Assembly: GCA_009733775.1 (NCBI GenBank)
Contig: WOGZ01000001.1
Coordinates: 248,001-312,000 of the forward strand
Direction: 5' to 3'
Origin: Alectoria sarmentosa
Lineage: Eukaryota; Ascomycota; Lecanoromycetes; Lecanorales; Parmeliaceae
Length of the DNA: 64,000 nucleotides
This document shows, piece by piece, positions 42,289 to 53,876 of this stretch. A program made the position numbers and the translations under genes. The first letter of the stretch is position 1. The number at the start of each line of letters is the position of its first letter. The notes beneath the pieces were generated by a model. That model saw nothing but the letters and a program-made list of their open reading frames with translations, was not told the origin of the DNA and ran no database searches.

Positions 42289-44486
42289 TCAGAATACCTG
42301 GCGGCAGGAGAAGTCAGCGATTCGTATGTGTCGTATGTGGTGTGATTGTCCAAAGAACGGATACTCACTGCGCCGCCGATGATAAAGACCCTTTCCTCCT
42401 CTCTTCGCACCCATTGTATGACCTTGTTGGCACTCTGAGCGAGGGCGTTCCGGCTGGCGTGCGGGCCAGCGACACAGTACAGCTCGAAGAGCGGGGTTAC
42501 CCATGCTAGGGATATCGACTCACGACTGATACAGTGGTGGACTTTAAGATGGGCGTTCTTCGCATGTACACTGGCGTGGAGCGCATGGTACAAGGATAGG
42601 AGCCTAGACAAAGGGTTAGCGTTGAGGCTTCTGAAGCAATTCAGTTGATTTAGTACCCACCGTCGTCTAGCCAGTAAAGTGGTAAAGCTGGGTTCATATG
42701 ATGGCATCGTGAACTGAACATTGGCTCGGGACTTATACAGGAAGTGACGAAGCACAGTGCCAGGGACAATATCCGTCGCAGTTGGGCGACCACGGCGTAC
42801 TGCGGACTTGATAATCGCCAAGCTGCCGTGGACCTCGAGTTCTTCAACGAGCGCATCCCTCATCTTGCGCAGATCGTAGAAGCTTTCCTTGTTGGCGCTG
42901 ATGAGTAGTATGGCTATGTCGTCCGGTTTTCCGGCTTCATGGCCCTCAGACCCTAGTTCTGCCTCGCTGTCGTATGCGCTGACGAAGCTGACGTACATGT
43001 AAAGGTAGCCATTCTTGTTGAATCCAGGAAGACATAAGGGTATCCAGTTCTCTCCACCTCCTGCCTTGACTCCTCGCGCTTCGAACAGCATGTTGAAGAT
43101 CAGTTGCAGATCGCTGGGATGTAGGGAGTGCTTCCTTGGTCGAACGACGCTGACCAACCTGCCACTAGCTACAATCAAGCCATACAATAACGTCTCACAT
43201 CGTGTGCGTAGTAGCGTGTCATTGATAGCTTGTCGATGGGACTTCCTGATTTTCAAACATTCTAGCGCAGAGAGTAATGTAGGCGGAGAACCACGAGTGA
43301 ATGTGTCCGCAAGCGCGGAGAGCAATGGCTCTGTACCTTGTAGAGGGCGTCGCAAATCCGTGGATGGCCGATTCGAGAACATATGGGTCAAGTTGGGCAG
43401 AGTGAGTGTAGACAGAATTTGCATGTATAGTGCTTCTAGCTGTACGCGAAGTTGAGCGTCGTTCTCTCCGAGCTTGCTGATGGCAACGAGATATAAAGGA
43501 CCTTGAGACATGACCACAAACCTAGCGCCTGCTGCTGTGAATCCTTTTAGCTGATCGTGGGAACTCTCGTAGAAAGAGATGATGGTCTGTATGATTCCAA
43601 TGTACCCGGAGATCAGGTTGTCATCGCCGTGCCTATTATAGATGGGCTTTCCAGCCGATGAAAGTATTAGGAAGTGTTTTCTTTTGGACTTCCACTGTTC
43701 CAGTAGCTGTTCTGGAATTTCATTTCAGTCACCTATATTGGAACATGAAACCAGTCCAGACTTACCTTCGTTCTCGCCGTCCGCAGCAACTGCACTGATC
43801 TCGTCAAATTCTCGGTAAAAGTCTACCGTCGCCTCGTCGTCCTCGTATGTGACTGATTCGAACGGATCCGGAGCTTCATTTTGCGTACTATGTAGCCTCC
43901 ATGCAGGACTCTCCTGAGATGCTCCGAGGACTTCGCCCAGTAGGCTTTCGGCATCCCCACCTGTCTCGAGAGTTGGCGCATAGCTTCTGACGCTGGCAGA
44001 GTCACCACCCTCGCTATCACTGAGGCCTTTGACCTTCCTTATACTTCCAAATGCAGCTACTGCTTTTGAAGGAGGTGTCGTTTGTGCCGAGGCAGCAAAG
44101 CTCTCTCGAGATCCATCTTGGTATGACTGAGTGTTGACTTCGGTGCGTGACAGAGCCGTCGTTGCGGTAGATTGTAGAAGCGGCCGGGGGGTCTTTCCCG
44201 GTCTCTTTGAAGAGCTTCCCGGACTGTACGACCCTTCTCGCATGGTTGGTCTCGGCGGTAATGGTGGACGATACTCTTGTTCTATTACCGGATTTTGGGA
44301 GCCTGCCTGCATGTTTGTGGATAAGAAATCCACTTTTGATCCCGTCTCAGCACCCTCCTCTTTTGCCCGTCGAATCGTAGACTCGTCCTCGCCATCTCTG
44401 GGCAGCGATGTTGCTTTGGTCCGGTCGTTCGCAATCTCCTCTCCGCCTTCGCTTGTAGCCAGGGACTCCTCGCCATCATGGCCCAT
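42289..44486 (-). CDS. mon1: Vacuolar fusion protein MON1
   Basis: Four exons (44486-43766, 43711-42661, 42603-42369, 42297-42289) encode 671 residues. The first 230 residues are disordered. From about 241 (EEQLLEQWKSKRKHFLILS, then GDDNLISGYIGIIQTIISFY) the sequence follows the Mon1 longin-domain core. Exon 3 carries the conserved HLKVHHCISRE and LAWVTPLFELYCVAG; the last exon is just GTA TTC TGA, giving the family-typical IIGGAVF end. Reading through the final intron would instead add a spurious tail. With Ccz1, Mon1 is the GEF that loads Rab7/Ypt7 on late endosomes and vacuoles. The first in-frame ATG is at 44486; a short upstream exon cannot be excluded. Head-to-head with DOP1, 289 bp apart. 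Confidence 0.94.
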
Positions 44487-44775
44487 AGACGTCAAGGATC
44501 CACGGGTATTGGACACTTTGTGGAGAAGCTGAACGCCAATTGGGCATTGGCCGTTGAGAACTGAAAAGATGGTCGAGTGGGAGAGGGGGGGGTGTTACCG
44601 CGTCGCCGCCAGAAGAAAGGGCGCTAGCGAAGCTGCGCTACATGTTCATTCAGGCACTCACATCCCCAAATCACGACATGATGTTTGATTTCCTCCCATC
44701 TACGGAATCATTCTATGGCATATGACCTGTCGATGTATCGAGTCCAAAGCTCACCACCCATGAATCAAGGACAAA

Positions 44776-47700
44776 ATGTTGGTCAATGGGAGTCAGACTG
44801 TGCGCTCAAGCTCCCCTGCTACCCTTGATGAAGGTACTCATTTGTTCGAATGTTCAAACCGATCCCCTTTGAGCAAACAATAACTTGTTCAAAAGCTGGG
44901 GCCGGTAGGAAAGACAAGGGTTACCGACGCTATGCTTCCAATGTCGAACGGGCATTGTCTCTCTTTGACACAGCACTCCAGGAATGGGCAGACTATATTG
45001 CCTTCCTAGGTCGTCTGCTCAAGGTAATGTGCCCGCTTATAGGTAAAAAATGTTTGGGTTAAATCCATGCGTTAGGCACTTCAATCGAAACCGTCTGGCA
45101 CCACTGATGTGCCATATAAAACGCTGGTAGCCAAGCGTTTAGCACAATGTTTGGATCCAACGCTTCCTTCGGGAGTCCACCAAAAGGCATTGGAAACATA
45201 TGCCTATGTATTCTCGACTTTGGACGTAGGTTTCAGCCCCATATCTCTTGCCGCAATATCTGAAGATGAGATGATTAGAGAGATGGTCTCTCACGAGATC
45301 TACCGCTTTATCTTCCTGGACTGGCGCCCACGCTGTCATTTGCATCGCTATCGGTGAAGCCGACGCTTCTGTCGCTCTTTGAGACGTTCATCTCTCCTCT
45401 AGATCCAGTCATGCTACGCTCGGCTCTCAAGGCGATTACGCTGGCCTTACTCCCGGGCCTAGAGGAAGAAACGAGTGAGGAATTTGAACGCACACTCAGT
45501 CTTCTGAATAAATTTAGAAGTGCAATTGGCCAAGGGGTCGAGCGTAATCTTAGCCACTCGAATGTTTCCGGTGATCAATACTATTGGCAAAGCCTGTTTT
45601 TAGCCTCCATTACCAGCCCAAGTCGACGTCAGGGTGCTCTGGCGTACATGGTCAGAGAACTTCCTCCTCTAGGCACCCGTGCTAGTTCATATCCAGGATC
45701 TGATCATGTAGAAGATGCTGAAAGCAAGGACTTTGGCAGGAAGCTTCCACCCCAGGTTGAAGCAGTAACAAAACCAGAACCAGGACTCTTGATTCGCTGC
45801 TTTGCTGCAGGTCTCCAAGATGAGCAGCTCCTGATTCAAAGAGGCTTCTTGGATCTTTTGGTCACCCATCTACCACTCCATTCTGCTTTACTACGTCAGA
45901 AGGTAGTGTTTAAAGACCTGGAGCTACTTGTTGCTGCGGCTGCGGCTGTCGTGGTACGCAGAGAGATGAGTCTGAACCGTCGATTATGGACGTGGTTCTT
46001 AGGACCAGAAGCATCTTCAAGGCCAGATGACAGCACTCCGAGTTCTCCAGACTACAGTCCGACAACAACTCCTGCAAGAAATTCCAATCTACAACTCTCT
46101 CAAACGGAATATTTCGAGCGTTACGGACTTGGGCCTTTGGTCAACAGTGTACTGAAAATGGTCGCAGACGACTCTTTGAAACCTCCAGAGAAAGCTCGCC
46201 CATTCCGAATATGTCTCTCTCTGATGGATCGCTGGGAGATTGGCGGGCTTGTGGTTCCACAAATCTTTTTACCAGCAATGGAAAGTGTTTGGCGATACCA
46301 GAGGTTAGCTCCATCTAAGGAAGCCTTGGAGGAGGTCTTACGCAGCGCCAACGTTTTCTTTGATGCAATCGAGAGTAGTTTAATCTGGGCCGAGCTGGCA
46401 AAGATTGTAATCGGAGCTCTAAAGACTAAAAGTCATGAGCTGGAGGGATTCGACTCGTTGAGTCCCAAAGATTGTCTGGATCTTGTGCTGTTCGTCATTA
46501 CAAGTTTCAATGTTCGAGAGGAAGAGATGCTCGCCGTCCATATACCAATGGTCACCCTAGCTGTGATTATCAGCTTACGACTACATTTTGAAGCACCTGT
46601 GGCCAACTCCAAAGAAAGTGAATCTCCGGCAATCGACATCGCGTTCGATATCGCGATCCATCTCTTTGGTCTCATTCCACCCAAAATCCTCAAGAGGGGA
46701 GATGAACAAGGGCCCAAAATCCGAGATAATGGACGACAGAAAGACAGTGACCCTCAAAGTCTGCAAGAGATTCGAGACTTTTATCACAAGCTACAAACAG
46801 GCTCAGAGGATGCAATCCCACCCCTTGACAACACGAACATAAGACATCTGCTATTGCACAATGCCACCCACGTTGTTGCCCATGGGCTTGGCACGCCCAT
46901 TCAGGTAGCATACCTAGAGAAGGAAGTAGCTTTTCTTGATAAACTCCTACGCAAAGCACAAGTTTCCGATCTGGAAGGCGATGAGGAGGCCGATAACGGG
47001 GCGCTGGAGCTCGTAATGTCAAGTCTTTCAACGGCCTCAGATGCAGGTGTCGCTAAAAACGGCATCGAAATGCTGCCTTTTCCTACTATTGCGGTATTGG
47101 TCTCCACTCTCGAAATGATGAGCAATGCGATGTCTTTGAACGCTTGGAATTCCAACCATCGCATACGACAAATACTTCCAAACCTGTTGACTGGTCTCTG
47201 GACATACATTTCACCTGCTAGGCCTAGGCATAGCGTTGAGGCAGTCCGTTGTCTTTGGCGAATTCACTCAGTGTCACCAGATGTACGACTTGTAGAGGGG
47301 TCAATTGCTACCCTCATGTTACAAGATGAGAGTGGCCATAGAAGTCAGAACGTAAAGATTGAGGGTGCCCATCGATTCGTTACCGTGTGGGCTCATAGCG
47401 GCTCGGCTGCAAAAACACCAGCAGATCGCCGTCTGACCTCGGGCTCTGTCCTGCACCAATCAGGCAAAGAAATCAAGGAGCCAATTGTACTAGCGCAGCC
47501 TTTGTTACTTCTTCTTGACTCACTATTCGATCCCAAAACTGAACTGTTCATGTTCACTGTGAGCTGGTTGCAGTCGCTTTCAAGCTTACAGATGTTAGTT
47601 CTCAGTACACCTTTAGTGATAGAACTGAAGCTTACTATGTTCTTATAGGATTGTTGACTTTCTCATTTACCGCCTCGACGCGTCGCCATACTTGACAAAA

Positions 47701-50700
47701 GAGAGACGCTCAAATGCTCAGACCGATGAACAGGAAGTAGTAGATGAAACTGGTGCTTCGCTTGAAGTTGATGACTGCTTGTATTACCTCCAGACTATCC
47801 TCAATCTAACCAAATATTCCACAGTGAACATCAGTGCGTCACTCGCTGGAAAATTGAGCGCCACAATCCTAAATAGGGACAAGCACAATGCGGACGCAGG
47901 AACCTCCGGACCAGTCAAAGTTCTGGTAGATGATGAGGAATCTGTTATGACTGTTCAGTCTTATGTGATCCACATTTGTATGAGAATTCTAGAGGACCAC
48001 CATCAGGAGCAAAGCGGTGGGGTCCGCCGCAGGATTTCAGTTCTACGCCAAACTTCGGCGTCTCTTCTGAAGCAATTGCTACATGGTCCTTCTTCCACCA
48101 CGCTAGTGGCGATGAACCTAGAGGGTCCTTTGATTGAGATGCTGTCTTCCTCCGTCGAGCAATCCGACCACATGCTTCAATTACCATTGATGGATATCAT
48201 CTTAATAATCCTAAGAATACGAATAACCAAAAACGAAGTCCTGTCCACTCCTCATCGAAGACCGACCTCCCGTGACACCATTCGCAGTGCTTCTCAACTG
48301 TCTGTCTCGTCGGAAAAGAATGAAAAAGAGAACTTATCTGTTGATTCGTCAATACAGACTCCAGCTCTACTAGACTGTTTGACATTCGGCATCAGCTCGC
48401 CCAATAACCATCCCATTCTTGAGCAATGGGTACGGTTCTTGGACAATTGTTTACCCTTCTACAGCGGTAATGCATTTCAAATTCTCATGCCCCTCGTCGA
48501 CACTTTCACCAAAAGCATTGAGTTGGTCTTTCAAGACTTGCAAGCAGTATTTGCTGGCGCTTCAGGTGGGTCGTGTAGTACCTGTGAGCCGATCACTATT
48601 CTCAATGCGCTCCTCAATGGTCTCGAACAAGTTCTTGCAAGAGGCCATGATCAGCTACTTCAGGATGAGGGTCACTCAGTGACTGTCAAGAGTCCGGAGC
48701 AAGTACAAGGCTTTTTTGGCAATATGGTCTCAGGAGTATTTGCTTCCGAGGCGCAGAAGTCGAGGCCAACCACTGCTAATAATCGCCTGACCGTCTTGCT
48801 CTGCTTCAAAGACGCAGTGAGGGTTTCCTTTAACATGTGGTCCTGGGGAGACGGTGGGCTAGGGAGCTCGCCACGAGATGCTGCCATATCTGCATCGTTG
48901 AGCTACGTGTCAATACGATTGAGAAATCGCGCTCGCCGGATGCTGGAGCACCTATTCGCAGCAGAGGCTTTAGAATGCTTGGAGACTCTGGTTGAGTTCT
49001 GGTATAAAGCTGAATCAGAAGGTGGCATGGCGCAATCCAGCTCTGTATTCAATCTACTGCATGCTCTGGAGGCATCAAGACCCAGAAACACTATCCCAGC
49101 TCTGTTCAACGCCATGTATAGCCGGACCAACCCGAACGTTCTAGATCCCATACGGAAGTCAACCTTGACTTCAGAGCTATCTGATATCAACCTCGCTATA
49201 TTCCTTGTAGCATACACAAGGTTGATGGAAGACGACGCACTGGATGAGATATGGACAGATTGTATGACCTTCTTGAGAGATGTTCTTGGCAACCCGCTGC
49301 CTCATAGGCAGACTTTGCCAATCTTACTAGATTTCACCGCAGTATTGGGCGAAAAGATTGACAATACTAATTTTGGAGAGCAGCGCAAAATGCGACGAGA
49401 TATCGGAGTAAGTCATGGTACGATTTTGTTTCTCCGAGAACAGTGCTAATCTCCACCCAGGATCTCTTCGTCCGACTGCTTGCCGCTACTTTCACAATCA
49501 AGCCCCTGGCATTCTCCCAAGATCCACCGTCATCCACGAATGAAGAGAGAGGTCTCTATCACCCTTCGAATATCCCAGAACCCCAAAGATCCAATGACCC
49601 AGAGGACGTTGTCGCCATCATCGCTTCGATCCTGCCCAACATCTCGAAAATACTGGTTGATACAGACCGAATAACTGCAGCTACAATGACGATATCCACG
49701 CAGGTACTAACGCCGACCATCCGATGGAAGACGTTCCCACGAAACGTCACAGGAAGCTTGCTTGACATAATGAAAACAATGTCGCGAATTCCCGAGGCAT
49801 CAAAATCTTGGAGAAAAGACTTTGCGGAAGCATTCAATGACCCAAAATTTTTCCACACAGATTCATTGGAACTTGTCTGGAACGGTTGGATGCCAATACT
49901 GCGACAGTGGACGCTCCTAGACAAGGATCGGATGCCAGAATTGCTGTCTCGTCTTTCGTCTCCAACGTCAGCGGGTATCATGTTCGGTGTCGGGGCTTCC
50001 TCCGCTAGGCTAGAAGCAGACCGAAAGACACAGCTCAACCTCCGCAGGATGGCCACTCTTATACTATCTGCCGAGAATGACATGTTCGTCGTCAACTTAA
50101 GTGGTCTTCAAGAGAGGTTGGTCGATTTGATGACGGCCACAGCCGCTTCCTCGCCCTCATCAATAACGCGATCTGAGGTATACATGGTTCTTCGAGCACT
50201 GATACTAAGGACCTCATCAGTACATTTGGCATCATTCTGGCCTATCGTCAATGCTGAGTTGTACGATGCGCTGTCATCCCTTTACCCTACGGAGACCCGT
50301 GACACGTACAACACATCATGCGTGCTACAGGCGGCAAAGCTCCTGGATACTCTGTTGACAATAGCCCCAGATGACTTCCAACTACGCGAATGGCTTTTCG
50401 TCACTGACACCATAGACGCTGTATACAGGCCGTCAGACTGGCGGCCCATTGCGCTTGTCGATGGCCTGGCAGAGACTCTGGATTCCCGTGCAGGCGCACC
50501 ACACAATGGCATCAACCCTCTTAACGGCGCACAACAGGGGATGCGCAAGCCTTTGCTTACAAGCACAGTTGTGGGCAATATTCCCATGGAAAGCATGGTT
50601 GATCGGGTTCTTCGCCCATTTCTTCGCCAGTTGTCTATTAACGCATTCGAAAGTACGTATAGGATGGAGGCTCCGGACCGTCAGGCGTGCTGCGATGATC

Positions 50701-50738
50701 TTTTACACGACCTATTCAACGAAAGTACGCTGGTCTAG
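44776..50738 (+). CDS. dopA: DOP1 / DopA (Dopey family) trafficking protein
   Basis: Six exons (44776-44833, 44896-45023, 45076-45225, 45279-47593, 47649-49407, 49461-50738) encode 1,895 residues. The Dopey N-terminus is clear: RRYASNVERALSLFDTALQE, then WADYIAFLGRLLKAL, PYKTLVAKRLAQCLDPTLPSG and DGLSRDLPLYLPGLAPTLSFA; several of these are continuous only after splicing. Long alpha-helical HEAT-like sequence fills the rest, including ITLALLPGLEEETSEEFERT. Dop1 is a large peripheral protein that works with Mon2/Neo1 in endosome-to-Golgi recycling. Aspergillus DopA affects development and hyphal form. The fourth-exon acceptor at 45278 was chosen because it restores the conserved DGLSRDLPLYLPG. 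Confidence 0.94.
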
Positions 50739-51047
50739 GGTCTTCCACAGGTAGCGATGTCACGGGGCGGAAATCCTTTCAAGTGCAAAAGATGCATCCT
50801 CTAGGTTTAGATGGCGTGTGCTGTCTTAGAGGTGATACCCAATGAAATTGAAACTTTTCACTTTTGACGGAGTGGCATTGTGTGAATCTTCGGAAACGGT
50901 CCCATCGTATACCGAAGTCTTTCGCTTCAACACCCATCTACTGTGATCCTAAAGCTACCTTGCCTACTCGCTTATTGCAGCGCTGTCGTACTCTTTGCAT
51001 TGGCCAAAACGGTTCAAAAATGCCAAATCATGTAGGGTGTTGTACGC
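50739..51047. other. Convergent 3' intergenic region
   Basis: 309 bp between DOP1 and VPS27 stops. Nothing supportable seen. Confidence 0.6.
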
Positions 51048-53308
51048 TCAAAGTTCAATCAGCTGTTCCTCTACTTGCTTTGGTTGCGGTTGATGGCTCG
51101 GAGCTGCAGGGAAAGAATCTTGCGTATATGCGTTCATCGATGGGTAAGGTGCATTGTAGCTTTGCGGAGGCTGCAACGGGGGAAGTCGCTGTTGTTGCCA
51201 GTACGGCTGTTGTTGTGGCTGCGGTGGAGGAGCATGCTGTTGTTGGGGCAGACTTGCGTGGCTCTGTTCTGGAGATGGTGCCGAAGCGTAATTGTTGTGG
51301 TTCGCTTTCTGCTGTGGATACGATTGAGGAGGTGAGATCTGCGGTTGAATTTGGTTGTAAAATGCCACGGCTGGATCTTCCATGGCAGGCGTTTGAGGAA
51401 GCGGTTCCATGGGTGATGGTTGATATTGTGGGTGATTTTGAGGCTGAGTAGGAGGGTAGTAGGATGGTTCCTGCATCTGATTTGGCGAGCGTGGGTAGCT
51501 TTGTAGGCTAGACGCTCGTTGAAGTGCTTGGTTGTTGTGCTGCAGACGTTGATCGTAAGTAGATGATGTATTCGAGGGTGCCCTGTCACGTTTTGTATGT
51601 TGCGACTGAGGCGGAGGATAATTGCTATATTGCGATTGCGGGAGAGCATAGGTATCGATCTGTGGTGGTGCCCCGTTCATGTTGTAATAGCTCTCAGCTC
51701 CACCTTGGCCACCTGGCGCTTCTGTAGGTATCGAAGGATACATAGATTGTGGTGCGTGTGATCTACCCGCATATCCCCCTAGATGATGCTGGCTGTAAGT
51801 ATTCGAGAGACGATCTTCCAACATCTTGTCATAGTACCGAACAACAGTGGCTAGCTTAGAGTGCAGATCGAGGAGAGTGTCTAACGGTGTCAGCGAAGGT
51901 TGCCGTTGACCAGGTGCCGGCACTCACCATGTTTACTCATGGTCTCGCCGTATGATCTCGCAAGCTTTGGTCTCAAAGCTCCAATACCTTCGTACAACTC
52001 CTGGATTTGGGGCTCTCTTAAAACCGTCCCCGGGGGCTGATGCTGCAACCGATCGACGAGGGTGGAAAAGAGGTTGATGTTCTCGGCTTCAACGGGAGTC
52101 AGCTCAAATTTGTTATTTGGCAGTACCACGTCAGCGTTTGCTGTCGCCGTGTTATTTGAGGCTTGCTTCTTCAAATTTGCAGTATGTTTCTTCTTTTGCT
52201 CCTCCATCTCTTTGATCGACGCTGCAATCGCGGCTGTCAAATCAGGGTCTTCCTCCTCTTCTGGAGGCTTCGTTTGGGACGGTGCGTCGCTTGTTGGAGA
52301 CTTTCGTTGTGCTTGTAATTGCGATTGGGGGACGTAGCCAGCGCCAGAGTGTCCTTTGACTTCCTCAAGGCTCATCTGGAGCGCTCTTTTCAGATCATCA
52401 TCGAATCCTTCATCGACTCGAGCATCACGGGGCTGCATCGGACTACGATGTCTAATTATGCTTGCATTCCCTTTGGCAAGTGATCTTTCTGGCAAGGGCC
52501 CGCTGCGAGATTTGTCCGTCAACTTGGCGTAACATCCGTCGTCGACCCTTACAGCTTGCAAGATTCCCAGATGCGGCAATGGTATCGATTTGGTAGAACA
52601 TTGAGCGTCGAACACGTTTCCACAATTTCGACAATGGTGCTTTCGATTCGTGAAGCTGAATGCGGTTCGACATCGCATGCATACGTCCGAGTCTATCCAC
52701 TCAGGGGGCTGTTTCGCGAATCAGCCTCCCGCAGTGACTTGTAGCAAACCATGACTTACAGCGCTACTGTCGAGCATACTGCTGGCCATCTCGACCTTTG
52801 GCGGAAAACGAAAGCCTTCTCTTTGAAGTGTCCTGTACGTCTCTCCAATGTAGGAAGCGTCACTTCGACCTTCTGTACCACTCGCCCAGACCTGTATAAG
52901 ATCTAGGATCTTGGATTTTACGTCGTCGTTAGGCGCAGCATTACCATATGCTTTCAATAAAGACGTCAGATTGTCCATAAACTCTCTTGAGGCAATCTCT
53001 GCCAAGAAGTGCGAGCCCCCATTTTTAACGCATGTGTCTGTGAGCTGCAAATTCTGTCAGCTCCACACGAGGGAAGCCCAAACATCAAGGCGCGTTGGAA
53101 TGCCTACCTTTAAGGTCGCCAACTGAACATTTGGGTTCTTGTGTCCTATCCGTCGCTTCAGCGATCTCATAGCCTCTTTTGGCTGGACGCTCTTGGACCG
53201 AATGATGTCGGAGACTTCTAAGTTCAGCGCAATATCCTCCAAGCTGGAAGAGGTTGCCTTTTCGATCTGTTCGTCAAGAGCGGAGTTGGATGCAAACCAA
53301 CTCGCCAT
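51048..53308 (-). CDS. vps27: VPS27, ESCRT-0 subunit (VHS-FYVE-UIM)
   Basis: Four exons (53308-53108, 53044-52760, 52708-51928, 51880-51048) encode 699 residues. A VHS domain (about 1-150) is followed by a FYVE finger (about 168-225) with CMRC, RKHHCRNCG and PLPHLGI, which binds PI3P on endosomes. Two UIM-like helices are DDDLKRALQMSLEEVKGH and DPDLTAAIAASIKEMEEQ. A coiled segment (HSKLATVVRYYDKMLEDRLS) is expected to pair with Hse1/STAM. The Gln/Pro-rich tail ends in LIEL, a clathrin-box motif also found at the yeast Vps27 C-terminus. ESCRT-0 gathers ubiquitinated cargo for multivesicular-body sorting. Unusually, Asp replaces Cys at two expected zinc-ligand positions (Asp196, Asp218). Divergent from the DOA4-type gene. 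Confidence 0.95.
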
Positions 53309-53876
53309 GGTGCTGTGAATATTCCCAGTTCAATGTTAAATTCCGGGTGCTCTGTACGAATGTTTACAGTCCTCTTTCATAGTGAGCCTTCTGTTGTTCT
53401 TTGAGAGAGAGAGGGTTTTGATGTTGGACGAGCAGGCAAACTATCTTGAGTGTAAAATGGTGGTCTAGGCTGTCGTTCAAGTTGAGGGCGAGACTCTAAA
53501 CCTCAAAAAGGCTTGGCATGACGATCGGGGCAAATCTTAGCGCCCGCTGCGGGTAGTCGTAAATTCGAGTTGATGCCTCGTGAGAACTGAGGACGGCTAA
53601 GTTCGCTAACAATGGATGCATTTCTCATCTTGATGCCTAGCTATTCTACAAGCATCCACCGCCCTCTCCAAGCAACTGTTTATAGAAAAACCAGAATGCT
53701 TCACAATTAGAATGTTCTGGCAGCAGTGACGTCCCATGAAGAACGAAGTGTCACCGCCCTCCAATCACCTTCAACCACTCTCCGACTTCACTTGCAAGGA
53801 GCGCTATGGGTACAGGCCTCAAATAGCTGGACGTCCGCGGTGATACTGGACACGGAAATCCCTCTAAGTCTCCGCC
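53309..53876. promoter_or_regulatory. Bidirectional intergenic region between VPS27 and the DOA4-type gene
   Basis: 568 bp between divergent start codons of two genes acting on ubiquitinated endosomal cargo. No specific factor site is identified by eye. Confidence 0.6.

Noticed and set aside
50864..51451. 195-codon plus-strand open frame
   Set aside because: It is antisense to the Gln/Pro-rich VPS27 tail, whose repetitive codons leave the other strand open; no family features.
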